Source: Hyphomicrobiales bacterium (GTDB taxonomy: Bacteria; Pseudomonadota; Alphaproteobacteria; Rhizobiales; Rhizobiaceae). From it: 64,000 nucleotides of DNA. A program made the position numbers and the translations under genes. This document shows positions 1-8,916 of this stretch, piece after piece. The stretch lies in assembly GCA_900470965.1 (NCBI GenBank), contig UCCS01000004.1, forward strand, positions 24,090-88,089, in the 5' to 3' direction. The first letter of the stretch is position 1. The number at the start of each line of letters is the position of its first letter. A model generated the notes under the pieces. That model was not told where the DNA came from and made no database searches. It saw only the letters and a program-made list of their open reading frames with translations.

Positions 1-728
1 TCGGCAACGTGTTGCAAGGCATTCCCTTCCGCTTCGCGGACGATATGCGGATCTTCTACGAGGGCTCGTTCTTCGCGCTTCTGAACCCCTATGCCCTTCT
101 CTGCGGCCTGCTTTCCGTCGCCATGCTGGTAATGCATGGCAGCGCATGGCTGGTGCTGAAGGCAACAGGGCCGGTTGCCGATCGCGCCCGGCGCTTCGGC
201 AGCATCGCAGCGCTTGTGGTCATCGTGCTCTTTGCGCTCGGCGGCCTATGGCTCTGGGCCGGTGTCAGCGGTTATCGCATCACCAGCGATATCAGTCCGG
301 TCGGCCCGTCGAACCCGCTTCTGAAGACGGTGGCGCTGGAAAGCGGTGCATGGCTTGCCAATTACGTCACCCATCCCTGGATGATCGCCGCTCCGGTACT
401 CGGCTTCCTGGGTGCGGCGGCCGCCTTCCTTGCCATGCGAGCACGGCTGGAAGTCATGACCCTGCTCTTCAGCGACCTCTCGATAACAGGCATCATCTCG
501 ACGGTCGGTCTGTCGATGTTCCCCTTCATCCTGCCCTCTTCGCTCGATCCGAGGTCGAGCCTGACGGTCTGGGATGCGTCGTCGAGCCACCAGACGCTCT
601 TCATCATGCTGGTGGTTACGGTCATCTTCCTGCCGATAATCTTTGCCTACACCGCCTGGGTCTACAAGGTGCTGTGGGGCAAGGTCGACGAGAAGAGCAT
701 CACCGACAAAAACAGCCACGCTTACTGA
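1..728 (+). CDS. cydB: Cytochrome bd ubiquinol oxidase subunit II, 5' truncated
   Basis: This is the C-terminal part (about 240 residues) of CydB, the second membrane subunit of the bd-type quinol oxidase, which reduces oxygen at low oxygen tension in the inner membrane. The open frame runs off the left edge of the window. The first visible residues (GNVLQGIPF) match the conserved mid-protein segment of CydB, so the GTG at 9 is internal and not a start. Several hydrophobic segments are visible (about residues 20-45, 60-85, 115-140, 150-175 and 195-220 of the fragment). cydX follows 12 bases after the stop, so the two are co-transcribed. cydA should lie just outside the window. Confidence 0.93.
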   Translation, partial: GNVLQGIPFRFADDMRIFYEGSFFALLNPYALLCGLLSVAMLVMHGSAWLVLKATGPVADRARRFGSIAALVVIVLFALGGLWLWAGVSGYRITSDISPVGPSNPLLKTVALESGAWLANYVTHPWMIAAPVLGFLGAAAAFLAMRARLEVMTLLFSDLSITGIISTVGLSMFPFILPSSLDPRSSLTVWDASSSHQTLFIMLVVTVIFLPIIFAYTAWVYKVLWGKVDEKSITDKNSHAY

Positions 729-740
729 GGAGACGAAACG

Positions 741-863
741 ATGTGGTATTTCGCATGGATACTCGGCCTGCCGCTGGCAGCCGCCTTCGCCGTCCTCAAC
801 GCCATATGGTACGAGCTGGTGGATGACGAAGCCAAGAAAAAGGCATCGGGCGAACGCCGATAA
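741..863 (+). CDS. cydX: Cytochrome bd oxidase small subunit CydX (YbgT family)
   Basis: This is a 40-residue protein starting at an ATG 12 bases after the cydB stop, with a purine-rich GAGGAGACGAAACG ribosome binding region. It has one N-terminal hydrophobic helix beginning MWYFAWILGL and a charged tail ending in GERR. The short aromatic helix with the conserved MWYFAW start is diagnostic of CydX/YbgT, a single-pass subunit that stabilises the haems of the CydAB oxidase. It ends the cyd operon and is followed within 10 bases by a strong terminator. Confidence 0.9.
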   Translation: MWYFAWILGLPLAAAFAVLNAIWYELVDDEAKKKASGERR

Positions 864-872
864 AGAATTGAA

Positions 873-900
873 GGGCGCGGCCCAAACCGCGCCCTTTTTC
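873..900 (+). terminator. Rho-independent terminator of the cydBX operon
   Basis: An 8-bp perfect GC stem (GGGCGCGG at 873-880 with CCGCGCCC at 887-894) has a six-base loop and a run of five T. It lies right after cydX and before the convergent VOC gene. Confidence 0.9.
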
Positions 901-924
901 TTTCAGCTCATCGCCGCACAGCTG

Positions 925-1335
925 TCAGCCAAGCCGGTTCTGCGACCGCTCCGCAAGCTCGACAATGATGCCATCGGGATCGCGGACAAAGGCGATCCTG
1001 TTCAGCATCTCCGAATGGACGGCAAAGCGCGGCCGTTCCTTGATTTCGACGCCTGCCGCTTCCAGCTGCGCGAAGGTTTCTTCGACATTCTCGAAATGGA
1101 AGGTGATGTGCTTGACGCCTGCCGTTCCTTCGGGAAGATCGACCGCGCGAGCGGCCCCGCCAGGCGGGGCGAAAACTTCCAGCATGCCGCCGCCAGCGTC
1201 GAGGAAGGCAACCTGCATGCCATCAGGCATCTGCTTGCGCAGCTGCAACTTTAGCCCGAGCAGACCGCAATAGAACTCGATGGCACGATCCATATTGCTG
1301 ACGGTCATACCGATATGTTCGAATGATTTCAGCAT
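925..1335 (-). CDS. VOC (glyoxalase/bleomycin-resistance fold) family protein
   Basis: This 136-residue single-domain vicinal-oxygen-chelate protein has the typical opening KSFEHIGMTVSNMDRAIEFY and the metal-ligand pattern of the fold: the early His in FEHIG, a middle His in VKHITF, and late acidic residues in the DPDGIIVEL segment. The substrate cannot be told; relatives include lactoylglutathione lyases and dioxygenases. I chose the ATG at 1335 because a GAGGTAG sequence precedes it and the longer frame would run into the neighbouring gene. It lies 10 bases downstream of an oxidoreductase gene and is probably the last gene of that operon. Confidence 0.8.
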   Translation of the reverse strand: MLKSFEHIGMTVSNMDRAIEFYCGLLGLKLQLRKQMPDGMQVAFLDAGGGMLEVFAPPGGAARAVDLPEGTAGVKHITFHFENVEETFAQLEAAGVEIKERPRFAVHSEMLNRIAFVRDPDGIIVELAERSQNRLG

Positions 1336-1345
1336 CTTCACTACC

Positions 1346-2443
1346 TCAGACGCCAGCCGCAACGCGCCGATCTTCTTCCGGCAGCCAGGAACGATAGAGC
1401 GGATGATCGGCCGTGATCGGCATCGGCGTCGGCTGGCCGGTACGCTGCGAATAATAGGCGGCTGTTACGAGCTCCAGCGAATTGCGCGCGTCCTGCAGGG
1501 TGACTGGCGGATCGTTGCTCTCCATAAGTGCCTGATGGAACAGCTCGAACTGCCGTGTATAACCGTCTTCCTTGGCTTCGTAGCCGGCAAGCGCTGCGTC
1601 GATGCGGGCCTGATGTTCCTCGGTCCCAGCGATGAAGGTCCAGGGATCGCGACCCATCGTGTAGGGTTCCAGAATGCTTTCGGCGACGAGATCGCTGAAG
1701 CAGAAGCGCAGTCTGGAGATCTCCTTGCGTGAGCCGAGCGTCATGGAGAGCGTGGCGAGGGAGCCGTTCTGCATCTTCACCGATAGCGCGGCGGTATCTT
1801 CCACCTCGATCGGATTGACCAGCGTCGCGCCATAGGAAAACACCTCGGCGCATGGGCCGTGTACATAGTTCAGCATGTCATGGGCATGGATCGCATGGCC
1901 GAGCAGGCCGCCGCCGAGTTCCGTCGCCCACTTGCCGCGCCACGGCACGGCATAATAGTCCGGCCCGCGCCACCAATGCGTTTCGATGGTGGTGAGGAAC
2001 GGCTTGCCGGCCAGGCCGCGCTCGATCAACAGCTTCAGCTTCTGCAGGCCGCTGCCGTAACGATACTGGAAGATCGGCATCAGCTTGCGGCCGTTCGAAC
2101 GCGCCAGGATGCGCGCCATCTCGTCCACTTCGGCGATGGAACCGAAGAGCGGCTTTTCGCATATCACGTGCTTGCCGCTTTCGATTGCCTTTTTGCAAAG
2201 CTCGAAATGTGAGCTCGGCGGCGTGGCGATATCGATGATATCGAGATCGTCGCGTGTGAAGAGCGAATCCGTATCCTGGGTATATTCAGGAATTTTGTGC
2301 TCCTCACAGAGCGGCTGGCCGCGATCCGCGTCGAGAGAGCAGAGAACGGGAACCTCGAAAAGATCGCGGTTCCAGCCGAAGCCTGTCAGATGCCGTTCTG
2401 CAATGCCCGCGCCGATGACGCCCACGCGCAGTTTCCGTGTCAT
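1346..2443 (-). CDS. Gfo/Idh/MocA family oxidoreductase
   Basis: This 365-residue NAD(P)-dependent oxidoreductase starts at the ATG preceded by GAGGAAA. The N-terminal Rossmann fold shows VGVIGAGIAERHL (about residues 6-18). The family motif CEKPLF (about residue 95) carries the catalytic Lys, and a C-terminal substrate domain follows. Family members oxidise sugars, inositols and related polyols, but the substrate is not predictable here. Upstream, 10 bases away, is a second family member, so the two probably act in one pathway. The divergent fumarylacetoacetate-hydrolase-like gene may belong to it. Confidence 0.85.
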   Translation of the reverse strand: MTRKLRVGVIGAGIAERHLTGFGWNRDLFEVPVLCSLDADRGQPLCEEHKIPEYTQDTDSLFTRDDLDIIDIATPPSSHFELCKKAIESGKHVICEKPLFGSIAEVDEMARILARSNGRKLMPIFQYRYGSGLQKLKLLIERGLAGKPFLTTIETHWWRGPDYYAVPWRGKWATELGGGLLGHAIHAHDMLNYVHGPCAEVFSYGATLVNPIEVEDTAALSVKMQNGSLATLSMTLGSRKEISRLRFCFSDLVAESILEPYTMGRDPWTFIAGTEEHQARIDAALAGYEAKEDGYTRQFELFHQALMESNDPPVTLQDARNSLELVTAAYYSQRTGQPTPMPITADHPLYRSWLPEEDRRVAAGV

Positions 2444-2453
2444 GATGTTTTCC

Positions 2454-3464
2454 TCAGCGGGTGCCGATGCGGGCGGCCTTGGTCTGTGCTTCGATTGAAA
2501 GGCGGCAGACCTCATAAACGTGGTTCTGCGTCATCGCCGTTTCGGTGCGGTCGCTTACATCGGCGGCAAAGGCATCAAAATAATCGAGCTTCTCGCCGCT
2601 GCAATCGATATGCGTCATCTCCTTGCCGTTGACGAGGAAGAGATGATCCTTGCCGGGCCGGCCGGCGATATCGATATATTTGCGCAGCTCGATATAACCT
2701 TCGGTGCCGAGAATGGTCAGGCGTCCGTCGCCCCAGGTGGGCAGCGCCTCCGGCGTGAACCAGTCGACGCGGACATAACCGCTTGCCTTGTCGGAACGCA
2801 GCAGCACTTCGCCGAAATCCTGGAAATCAGGTTTTTCCGGCATGCCGAAATTACCAACGGAGCTTGCGACCACCTCACCCGTCGTCGAGCCGGTGTAGAA
2901 CAGGAACTGATCAACCTGATGCGAAGCGATATCGACGATGATGCCGCCGAAGGCTTCCGGATCGAAGAACCAGTCCGGCCGTGTCGGCAGCTGCAAGCGG
3001 TGCGGCCCCATGCCGAGCGTCTGGATGACCTTGCCGATCGCCCCTTCCTTCACCAGCTTGCCGGCCTTGACGGCGGAGCGCACGCAATGGCGCTCGGAAA
3101 AGCAGATGGAGAAGATCTTGCCGGTCTCGGCAACAGTACGTTTGACCTCTTCCAGCTGGGCAAAGGTCGTGACACCCGGCTTGTCGGTCATCACATCCTT
3201 GCCAGCCTTCATGGCGCGGATGGCAAGGCCAGCGCGGTCGCGCGGAATGGCGGCAATGCAGATGACGTCGATCGAGGGATCGGCGAAGATCTTCTCGCGA
3301 TCGATCTGAGGCGCATCCGGATAGGTCTTCTCGAACATTTCGCGGATTGCAGGCACAGTCGTTTGCGGGCAATAGCCGACGAATTCGGCACCCGCGGCCA
3401 GCAGTCCCTTCACATGATCGAACGTGTGCCCATGGTCGATCCCGACGACGGCAAATCTCAGCAT
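2454..3464 (-). CDS. Gfo/Idh/MocA family oxidoreductase
   Basis: This 336-residue protein opens with MLRFAVVGIDHGHTFDHV, a Rossmann fold in which the usual GxGxxG is replaced by GIDHGH. The motif TDKPG near residue 95 holds the family Lys, and GGIIVDIASHQVDQ holds the conserved His. The start at 3464 has a strong GGGAGGAAA ribosome binding site. It is the first gene of a three-gene minus-strand unit with the oxidoreductase and VOC genes. The altered glycine motif is seen in a subset of the family and does not itself imply loss of cofactor binding. The substrate is unknown, probably a carbohydrate. Confidence 0.83.
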   Translation of the reverse strand: MLRFAVVGIDHGHTFDHVKGLLAAGAEFVGYCPQTTVPAIREMFEKTYPDAPQIDREKIFADPSIDVICIAAIPRDRAGLAIRAMKAGKDVMTDKPGVTTFAQLEEVKRTVAETGKIFSICFSERHCVRSAVKAGKLVKEGAIGKVIQTLGMGPHRLQLPTRPDWFFDPEAFGGIIVDIASHQVDQFLFYTGSTTGEVVASSVGNFGMPEKPDFQDFGEVLLRSDKASGYVRVDWFTPEALPTWGDGRLTILGTEGYIELRKYIDIAGRPGKDHLFLVNGKEMTHIDCSGEKLDYFDAFAADVSDRTETAMTQNHVYEVCRLSIEAQTKAARIGTR

Positions 3465-3832
3465 CGCAGTATTTCCTCCCGCGAAATTTCCGGAATCGGC
3501 AGCCGCCGACCCTTCTCAATAGTGCAAAACAGACAGCGAAAGCGAGGCCCTGTCAAGGCAAGATCAGCGGCAAAACTCTTTTGCCGCATTGGTAAATATA
3601 TGAAATAGAACGGTTATTTTGTATCTAAATAGTTATAAGTTATGATGAAATGCCGCTTGGGTGCTCCATTGCGTTGCGGGCGCAAGCCGCCGATGCGAAC
3701 CGCTTTTCGCCCGCTGAGACTTGCTCTTGCCCGATGAATATGCTCGATTTTCGCAAGCCGTCGGGTAGGAGGACGGCAGCTATCCCTTTCTGCAGGAGCG
3801 CTCCCCGCTCCGCCCTGTGACGGAAGATCACC
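3465..3832. promoter_or_regulatory. Divergent intergenic region between sugar-type oxidoreductase and FAH-family genes
   Basis: This is 368 bases with no supported gene. The middle (about 3590-3650) is markedly AT-rich compared with its surroundings and should hold the divergent promoters. I could not define a clear operator palindrome. Confidence 0.5.
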
Positions 3833-4993
3833 ATGTCCCATTCTCCCCTCGATGCGACCGCTTCGGGCGGCCTGTTTGTCGGCCGCGCCTGGAATCCTAA
3901 TGTTGTCGGACCGAGCGTCGTGACGCTTCGCGACGGCGCACTTGTCGATATCACCTCCCCCGAAGCGCCGACGCTGAGCGCGCTGCTGGAACGAGCCGAT
4001 GCCGCAGAGTTCGTCCGGGCCGCCGCCGGTAAAACGCTCGGCACGCTGGAAGCGATCGCCGCCAACAGCACCGGCAAGCCGGATGCGAGCAAGGCTTATC
4101 TTCTGGCGCCGGCCGACCTGCAGGCGATCAAGGCCTGCGGCGTAACATTCGCACAGTCGATGATCGAACGCGTCATCGAGGAGAAGGCGGCCGGTAACCC
4201 GGATCGCGCCGCCTCGATCCGCGAGCGCGTCAGCACGCTGATCGGCGGCAGCCTGACCAACATCAAGGCCGGCTCGCCCGAAGCTGCCAAGGTGAAGCAG
4301 GCGCTGATCGAGGAAGGCATCTGGTCGCAATATCTCGAAGTCGGCATCGGCCCGGATGCCGAAGTCTTCACCAAGTCTCCGGTGCTCTCTTCCGTCGGCT
4401 GGGGTTCCGACGTCGGTCTTCATCCGATCTCGACCTGGAACAATCCGGAGCCGGAAATCGTGCTGGCGGTCAATAGCCGCGGCGAGATAAAGGGTGCGAC
4501 ACTCGGCAATGACGTGAACCTGCGTGACGTCGAAGGCCGCTCCGCGCTGCTGCTCGGCAAGGCGAAAGATAACAACGCCTCTTGCTCGATCGGACCTTTC
4601 ATTCGACTGTTTGACGCGAGCTACAGTCTCGACGACGTGCGCAAGGCCGAGCTCGACCTCAAGGTCACCGGCCAGGACGGTTTCGTGCTGCACGGCAAGA
4701 GCTCCATGTCACAGATCAGCCGCGACCCGACCGATCTCGTCAAGCAGACAGTCGGCGCCCACCATCAATACCCTGACGGATTCATGCTGTTCCTCGGCAC
4801 GCTCTTTGCACCGACACAGGACCGCGATACGAAGAACCAGGGCTTCACCCACAAGATCGGCGACGTCGTGGAAATCTCGTCCGCCGGTCTCGGCGCATTG
4901 GTCAATACGGTCAGGCTGTCGACCGAATGCCCCCCCTGGACCTTCGGCATCTCGGCGCTGATGAGCAACCTCGCAAAGCGTGGATTGCTCTGA
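3833..4993 (+). CDS. Fumarylacetoacetate hydrolase family protein
   Basis: This 386-residue protein has a FAH-type C-terminal domain. Visible family signatures include PEPEIVLAVNSRG (about residues 204-216), GNDVNLRDVEGRSALLLGKAKDNNASCSIGP split over 225-255, and the metal-binding Glu/Asp set around E205-E207. It is longer at the N-terminus than minimal FAH domains. Members cleave or dehydrate acylpyruvates and 2-keto-3-deoxy sugar acids. Divergence from two Gfo/Idh/MocA oxidoreductases suggests a sugar-acid pathway, which is inference. The ATG follows GGAAGATCACC. It ends 1 base before the convergent methylmalonyl-CoA mutase gene. Confidence 0.85.
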   Translation: MSHSPLDATASGGLFVGRAWNPNVVGPSVVTLRDGALVDITSPEAPTLSALLERADAAEFVRAAAGKTLGTLEAIAANSTGKPDASKAYLLAPADLQAIKACGVTFAQSMIERVIEEKAAGNPDRAASIRERVSTLIGGSLTNIKAGSPEAAKVKQALIEEGIWSQYLEVGIGPDAEVFTKSPVLSSVGWGSDVGLHPISTWNNPEPEIVLAVNSRGEIKGATLGNDVNLRDVEGRSALLLGKAKDNNASCSIGPFIRLFDASYSLDDVRKAELDLKVTGQDGFVLHGKSSMSQISRDPTDLVKQTVGAHHQYPDGFMLFLGTLFAPTQDRDTKNQGFTHKIGDVVEISSAGLGALVNTVRLSTECPPWTFGISALMSNLAKRGLL

Positions 4994-4994
4994 A

Positions 4995-7130
4995 CTACTG
5001 GTTTCGCCTGATACCCTGCAAGAGGTCGAGAACGGAGTTCGCGGCCTCAAGCACATTGGTACCCGGACCGAACACGGCGGCAACGCCGTGTTCGTGCAGG
5101 AATTCATAATCCTGCCGGGGAATGACGCCGCCGCAGACAACGATGATATCGCCGCCGCCCTGCTCCTTCAGCCGGTCGATAAGCTGCGGCAGCAGCGTTC
5201 GGTGACCGGCCGCCAGCGACGAGACGCCGATGACATTGACCTTCTCGCCGATCGCCATGCCGGCCGCCTCCTCCGGCGTCTGGAACAGCGGGCCTGCGAG
5301 AACGTCGAAACCAACATCGCCGAAAGCCGAGGCGATGACCTTGGCGCCGCGGTCATGCCCATCCTGTCCGAGCTTGGCGACCATGATCTTCGGCTTGCGG
5401 CCCATCGCCTCGGTCACTTCAGCCATGCGGGCTTTCAGAACATCCAGCTCCGGCTCATCGCGATAGGCGGTTCCATAGACGCCGCGGATGACCTTGGGTG
5501 TCGCGAAATGATCGCCAAAAACGTCGCGCATCGCATCCGAGATTTCGCCAACGGTGGCACGCGCCCGCGCTGCTTCGACGGCGGCTGCAAGCAGATTGCC
5601 GTTGCCGCTGCGGGCAATCTCCAGAAGTGCTGTTAGCGCCTCCTTGACCTTCACGCTATCACGACGGCGCTTGGTCTCCTCGATGCGGCGGATCTGCGCG
5701 GCACGCACCGCGCTGTTGTCGATTTCGAGAATGTCGATCGGCTGTTCGGCCTCCAGCCGGTATTTGTTGACGCCGACAATGACCTCATCGCCCTTGTCGA
5801 CGGCGGCCTGACGGCGGGCGGCGGCTTCCTCGATCAGCCGTTTCGGCAAGCCTTCATTGACGGCCTTCGTCATGCCGCCGAGCGCCTCGACCTCTTCGAT
5901 CAGCGCCCAGGCCTTGTCAGCCAGTTCCTTCGTCAGGCTCTCGACATAATAGGAGCCGGCGAGCGGGTCGACGACGTTGGTAACGCCGGTCTCGTGCTGC
6001 AGAATGAGCTGCGTGTTGCGGGCAATGCGAGCGGAAAACTCCGTCGGCAGCGCGATCGCCTCATCGAAGGAATTGGTGTGCAGCGACTGCGTACCGCCGA
6101 GCACGGCCGACATGGCTTCGAAGGCGGTGCGGATGATGTTGTTATAAGGATCCTGCTCCTGCAGCGAGACCCCCGATGTCTGGCAGTGGGTGCGCAGCAT
6201 CAGCGAAGACGCTTTCTTCGGCTGGAACTCCTCCATGATGCGGGTCCAGAGCAGGCGGGCGGCGCGAAGCTTGGCCGCCTCCATGAAAAAGTTCATGCCG
6301 ATCGCGAAGAAGAAGGAGAGCCGGCCGGCGAAATCATCAACATTCAGCCCCTTGGCGATCGCCGCGCGCACATATTCGCGCCCGTCGGCGAGGGTGAAGG
6401 CAAGCTCCTGCACCAACGTCGCGCCGGCCTCCTGCATGTGATAGCCGGAGATCGAGATGGAATTGAATTTCGGCATCTCCTTCGCCGTATATTCGATGAT
6501 ATCGGCGACGATGCGCATCGAGGGTTCCGGTGGGTAGATATAGGTGTTGCGGACCATGAACTCCTTGAGAATGTCGTTCTGGATGGTCCCGGAAAGCTCC
6601 GCCTTCGAAACACCCTGCTCCTCGCCGGCGACGATGAAATTCGCCAGAATCGGTATGACCGCGCCATTCATGGTCATGGAAACGGACATGTCCTGCAGCG
6701 GAATGCCGTCGAAGAGGATCTTCATGTCCTCGACACTGTCGATCGCCACGCCCGCCTTGCCGACATCGCCGACGACGCGGGGATGATCGCTGTCATAGCC
6801 GCGATGAGTGGCAAGATCGAAGGCGACGGAGAGACCCTTCTGGCCCGCAGCAAGGTTACGACGATAGAAGGCGTTGGATTCCTCGGCGGTCGAAAAGCCG
6901 GCATATTGCCGGATCGTCCAGGGCCGGCCGGCATACATGGTGGCGCGCGGACCGCGCGTGAAAGGCGCAAAGCCCGGCAGGCTGTCCGCATCCGTGCCGT
7001 TCAGATCGGCAGCCGTGTAGAGCGGTTTGACGTCGATGCCTTCGGGCGTGTGCCAGGTCAGCGTGTCCGGTGCTGCGCCCAACTCCTTTTCCGCCAGCGC
7101 CTCCCAGTCCGACAGCGTCTTCTTCGTCAT
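4995..7130 (-). CDS. bhbA: Methylmalonyl-CoA mutase, adenosylcobalamin-dependent
   Basis: This 711-residue single-chain mutase interconverts methylmalonyl-CoA and succinyl-CoA, the last step of propionyl-CoA and valine/isoleucine catabolism. The N-terminal TIM-barrel substrate domain shows [18 protein letters not shown] and the catalytic-region segment [15 protein letters not shown]. The C-terminal B12-binding domain carries DGHDRG at about 590-595, with His592 the cobalt ligand, and later GG motifs in VVCGGVIP. The start at 7130 is fixed by a GGAGGATGAT ribosome binding site; a longer frame exists but lacks support. The gene is known as bhbA in Sinorhizobium meliloti. It stands alone, 99 bases after the sulfonate permease gene. 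Confidence 0.96.
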   Translation of the reverse strand: MTKKTLSDWEALAEKELGAAPDTLTWHTPEGIDVKPLYTAADLNGTDADSLPGFAPFTRGPRATMYAGRPWTIRQYAGFSTAEESNAFYRRNLAAGQKGLSVAFDLATHRGYDSDHPRVVGDVGKAGVAIDSVEDMKILFDGIPLQDMSVSMTMNGAVIPILANFIVAGEEQGVSKAELSGTIQNDILKEFMVRNTYIYPPEPSMRIVADIIEYTAKEMPKFNSISISGYHMQEAGATLVQELAFTLADGREYVRAAIAKGLNVDDFAGRLSFFFAIGMNFFMEAAKLRAARLLWTRIMEEFQPKKASSLMLRTHCQTSGVSLQEQDPYNNIIRTAFEAMSAVLGGTQSLHTNSFDEAIALPTEFSARIARNTQLILQHETGVTNVVDPLAGSYYVESLTKELADKAWALIEEVEALGGMTKAVNEGLPKRLIEEAAARRQAAVDKGDEVIVGVNKYRLEAEQPIDILEIDNSAVRAAQIRRIEETKRRRDSVKVKEALTALLEIARSGNGNLLAAAVEAARARATVGEISDAMRDVFGDHFATPKVIRGVYGTAYRDEPELDVLKARMAEVTEAMGRKPKIMVAKLGQDGHDRGAKVIASAFGDVGFDVLAGPLFQTPEEAAGMAIGEKVNVIGVSSLAAGHRTLLPQLIDRLKEQGGGDIIVVCGGVIPRQDYEFLHEHGVAAVFGPGTNVLEAANSVLDLLQGIRRNQ

Positions 7131-7229
7131 ATCATCCTCCGCATCGTCTGCGCGCCACGCTACCACCATGCGGTGACGCCGCGCGATACAGCCTTAGGAT
7201 AATTTCATCGGCAAGGCGATGATAGACGT

Positions 7230-8060
7230 TCAGCGATGCGCGGCCCAGGGCACAAACAACCGTTCGATCAACCGCGCCAGGATATCCAGCAGGAAGGCAA
7301 TCGCGGCAATGACGATGATCCCGCCAATGACGATATCGGTCACGAGGAACTGCGCCGCAGACTGGATCATAAAGCCGAGGCCTTGGCTTGCCGCAACGAG
7401 CTCGGCCGCGACCAGCGTCGACCAGCCGGCGCCGAGCGCAATGCGCGTCCCCGTCAGGATCGACGGAATGGCGCCTGGAAGAATGACATGCAGCAGCACC
7501 TGCAGCCGGCTCGCCCCGAAGGAGCGGGCAGCGTTGACGAAATCGCCCGGCGCGGATTTGACGCCTGACGCCGTCGACAGGATGATCGGTGGCAGCATCG
7601 CGAGCGAGATGACGGTGACCTTCGACGCCTCGCCGATGCCGACCCAGATGATGATCAGCGGTAGATAGGCCAGCGGCGGCAGGGGCCGCAGGAATTCGAC
7701 GATCGGATCAAGGATGCCCTTGCCGATACGGCTCGTGGCGATCGCTAGGCCTGCCGGCACACCGATGATGAGCGAGACGGCGAGCGCTGCAAAGATGCGC
7801 AGCAGGCTTGCGAGCGTATGTTCGGCAAGCGTGGAATCGACGAAGCCGTTGACCGCGACATTGGCAAGCGATTTCGCTATGACGAGCGGCGACGGGAGGA
7901 AGACCGGCGAGACGGCACCATAGGCCGAAGCAAGGCTCCAGCCGGCAATAATGACCGCTATTGTTACAAGCGAGATCGGCAGCGTGCCGCGGCGTTTCGG
8001 CCGCGCCTCTACCGGTCGATCCGACACTGCTGTCGTAAGTGCTTCCGCCTCGACGCTCAT
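7230..8060 (-). CDS. ABC transporter permease, taurine/sulfonate type (TauC/SsuC-like)
   Basis: This 276-residue permease has about six hydrophobic segments and the binding-protein-dependent transport signature around residue 180 (ARSFGASRLQVLLHVILPGA), the EAA loop that contacts the ATPase. Together with the next two genes it forms an importer of the nitrate/taurine/sulfonate class. Its ATG overlaps the stop of the ATPase gene by 4 bases (ATGA), so they are translationally coupled. It is the last gene of the tauA-tauB-tauC-like operon. Confidence 0.88.
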   Translation of the reverse strand: MSVEAEALTTAVSDRPVEARPKRRGTLPISLVTIAVIIAGWSLASAYGAVSPVFLPSPLVIAKSLANVAVNGFVDSTLAEHTLASLLRIFAALAVSLIIGVPAGLAIATSRIGKGILDPIVEFLRPLPPLAYLPLIIIWVGIGEASKVTVISLAMLPPIILSTASGVKSAPGDFVNAARSFGASRLQVLLHVILPGAIPSILTGTRIALGAGWSTLVAAELVAASQGLGFMIQSAAQFLVTDIVIGGIIVIAAIAFLLDILARLIERLFVPWAAHR

Positions 8061-8851
8061 GCGGCAATCTCCTCTTCATCCGCGTGGATGAGTGCGGTCA
8101 GTTCGTCATGCAGATGTTTGAACGCAGTAAGCGCCTTGATCTCCTTGACGCTTCTGCCTTCGAGCAACGCCTTGCCAAACTCGGTCTTGATGTCGGCGAC
8201 GATACGGCCGGAATTGGGCGCCAGCACGATGATGCGTGTTGCAAGCAACAGAGCCTCGTCAATGCTGTGGGTGATCAGCAGGGCACCCGTTTTGCTTTCT
8301 GCCCAGACATCCAGCAGGAATTTCTGCATGCGGCTGCGTGTCAGCGCGTCGAGCGCACCGAGTGGTTCATCAAGCAACAGGAAGCGAGGGCCGGAGGCGA
8401 GCGCGCGAGCGATGCCGACGCGTTGGCGCATGCCGCCTGAGAGTTCCCAGATATTCTTGTGACCCGCGCCATCGAGCCCGACTTTCACCAGCAGTTCCTC
8501 CGCGCGGCGCTGTCTCTCGCCTTTCGGGATGCCCTGAAGCTTCAGCGGAAAGGCCACATTGCCGGCTGCGGTCAGCCAGGGATAGAGCGCGTCGTCCTGA
8601 AACACCACGGCCCGGTCTACGCCTGGCCCGTCGATCTCTTTGCCGTCGACCAGCACGCGCCCCTCGCTCGGCTCAGTGAAACCTGCAGCAATATTGAGAA
8701 GACTGGTCTTGCCGGAACCGGAACGGCCAATGACAACCACGAATTCGTCCGAAGTGATATGCAGGTTGACGCCATCGAGCACACGTCTCTTCCGACGACT
8801 GCCTGCCTCGGCATAATCGAGCGACAGGGACTGTAGTGAAAGTATGCTCAT
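8057..8851 (-). CDS. ABC transporter ATP-binding protein, taurine/sulfonate type (TauB/SsuB-like)
   Basis: This 264-residue ATPase has a Walker A GRSGSGKT at about 42-49, the signature LSGGMRQR and Walker B LLLDEPLGALD. It powers the sulfonate-type importer with the neighbouring permease and binding protein. I chose the ATG at 8851, whose product begins MSILSLQSLSLDY in register with the family; the longer frame would add 23 residues of no similarity. The binding-protein gene ends 65 bases upstream. Confidence 0.9.
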   Translation of the reverse strand: MSILSLQSLSLDYAEAGSRRKRRVLDGVNLHITSDEFVVVIGRSGSGKTSLLNIAAGFTEPSEGRVLVDGKEIDGPGVDRAVVFQDDALYPWLTAAGNVAFPLKLQGIPKGERQRRAEELLVKVGLDGAGHKNIWELSGGMRQRVGIARALASGPRFLLLDEPLGALDALTRSRMQKFLLDVWAESKTGALLITHSIDEALLLATRIIVLAPNSGRIVADIKTEFGKALLEGRSVKEIKALTAFKHLHDELTALIHADEEEIAA

Positions 8852-8916
8852 ATGGGCATCACCTGTTTGAGAAAAAACCGGCGCAGCCGAAGCCACGCCG
8901 GGGACCCTTGGGAGGA

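Noticed and set aside
3614..4693. A 359-codon open frame on the minus strand
   Set aside because: It is antisense to the FAH-family gene. The composition is shadow-like and no family is recognisable.
7131..7229. Possible cobalamin riboswitch before methylmalonyl-CoA mutase
   Set aside because: The gap is only 99 bases, too short for a cobalamin riboswitch, and it shows no B12-box-like sequence.
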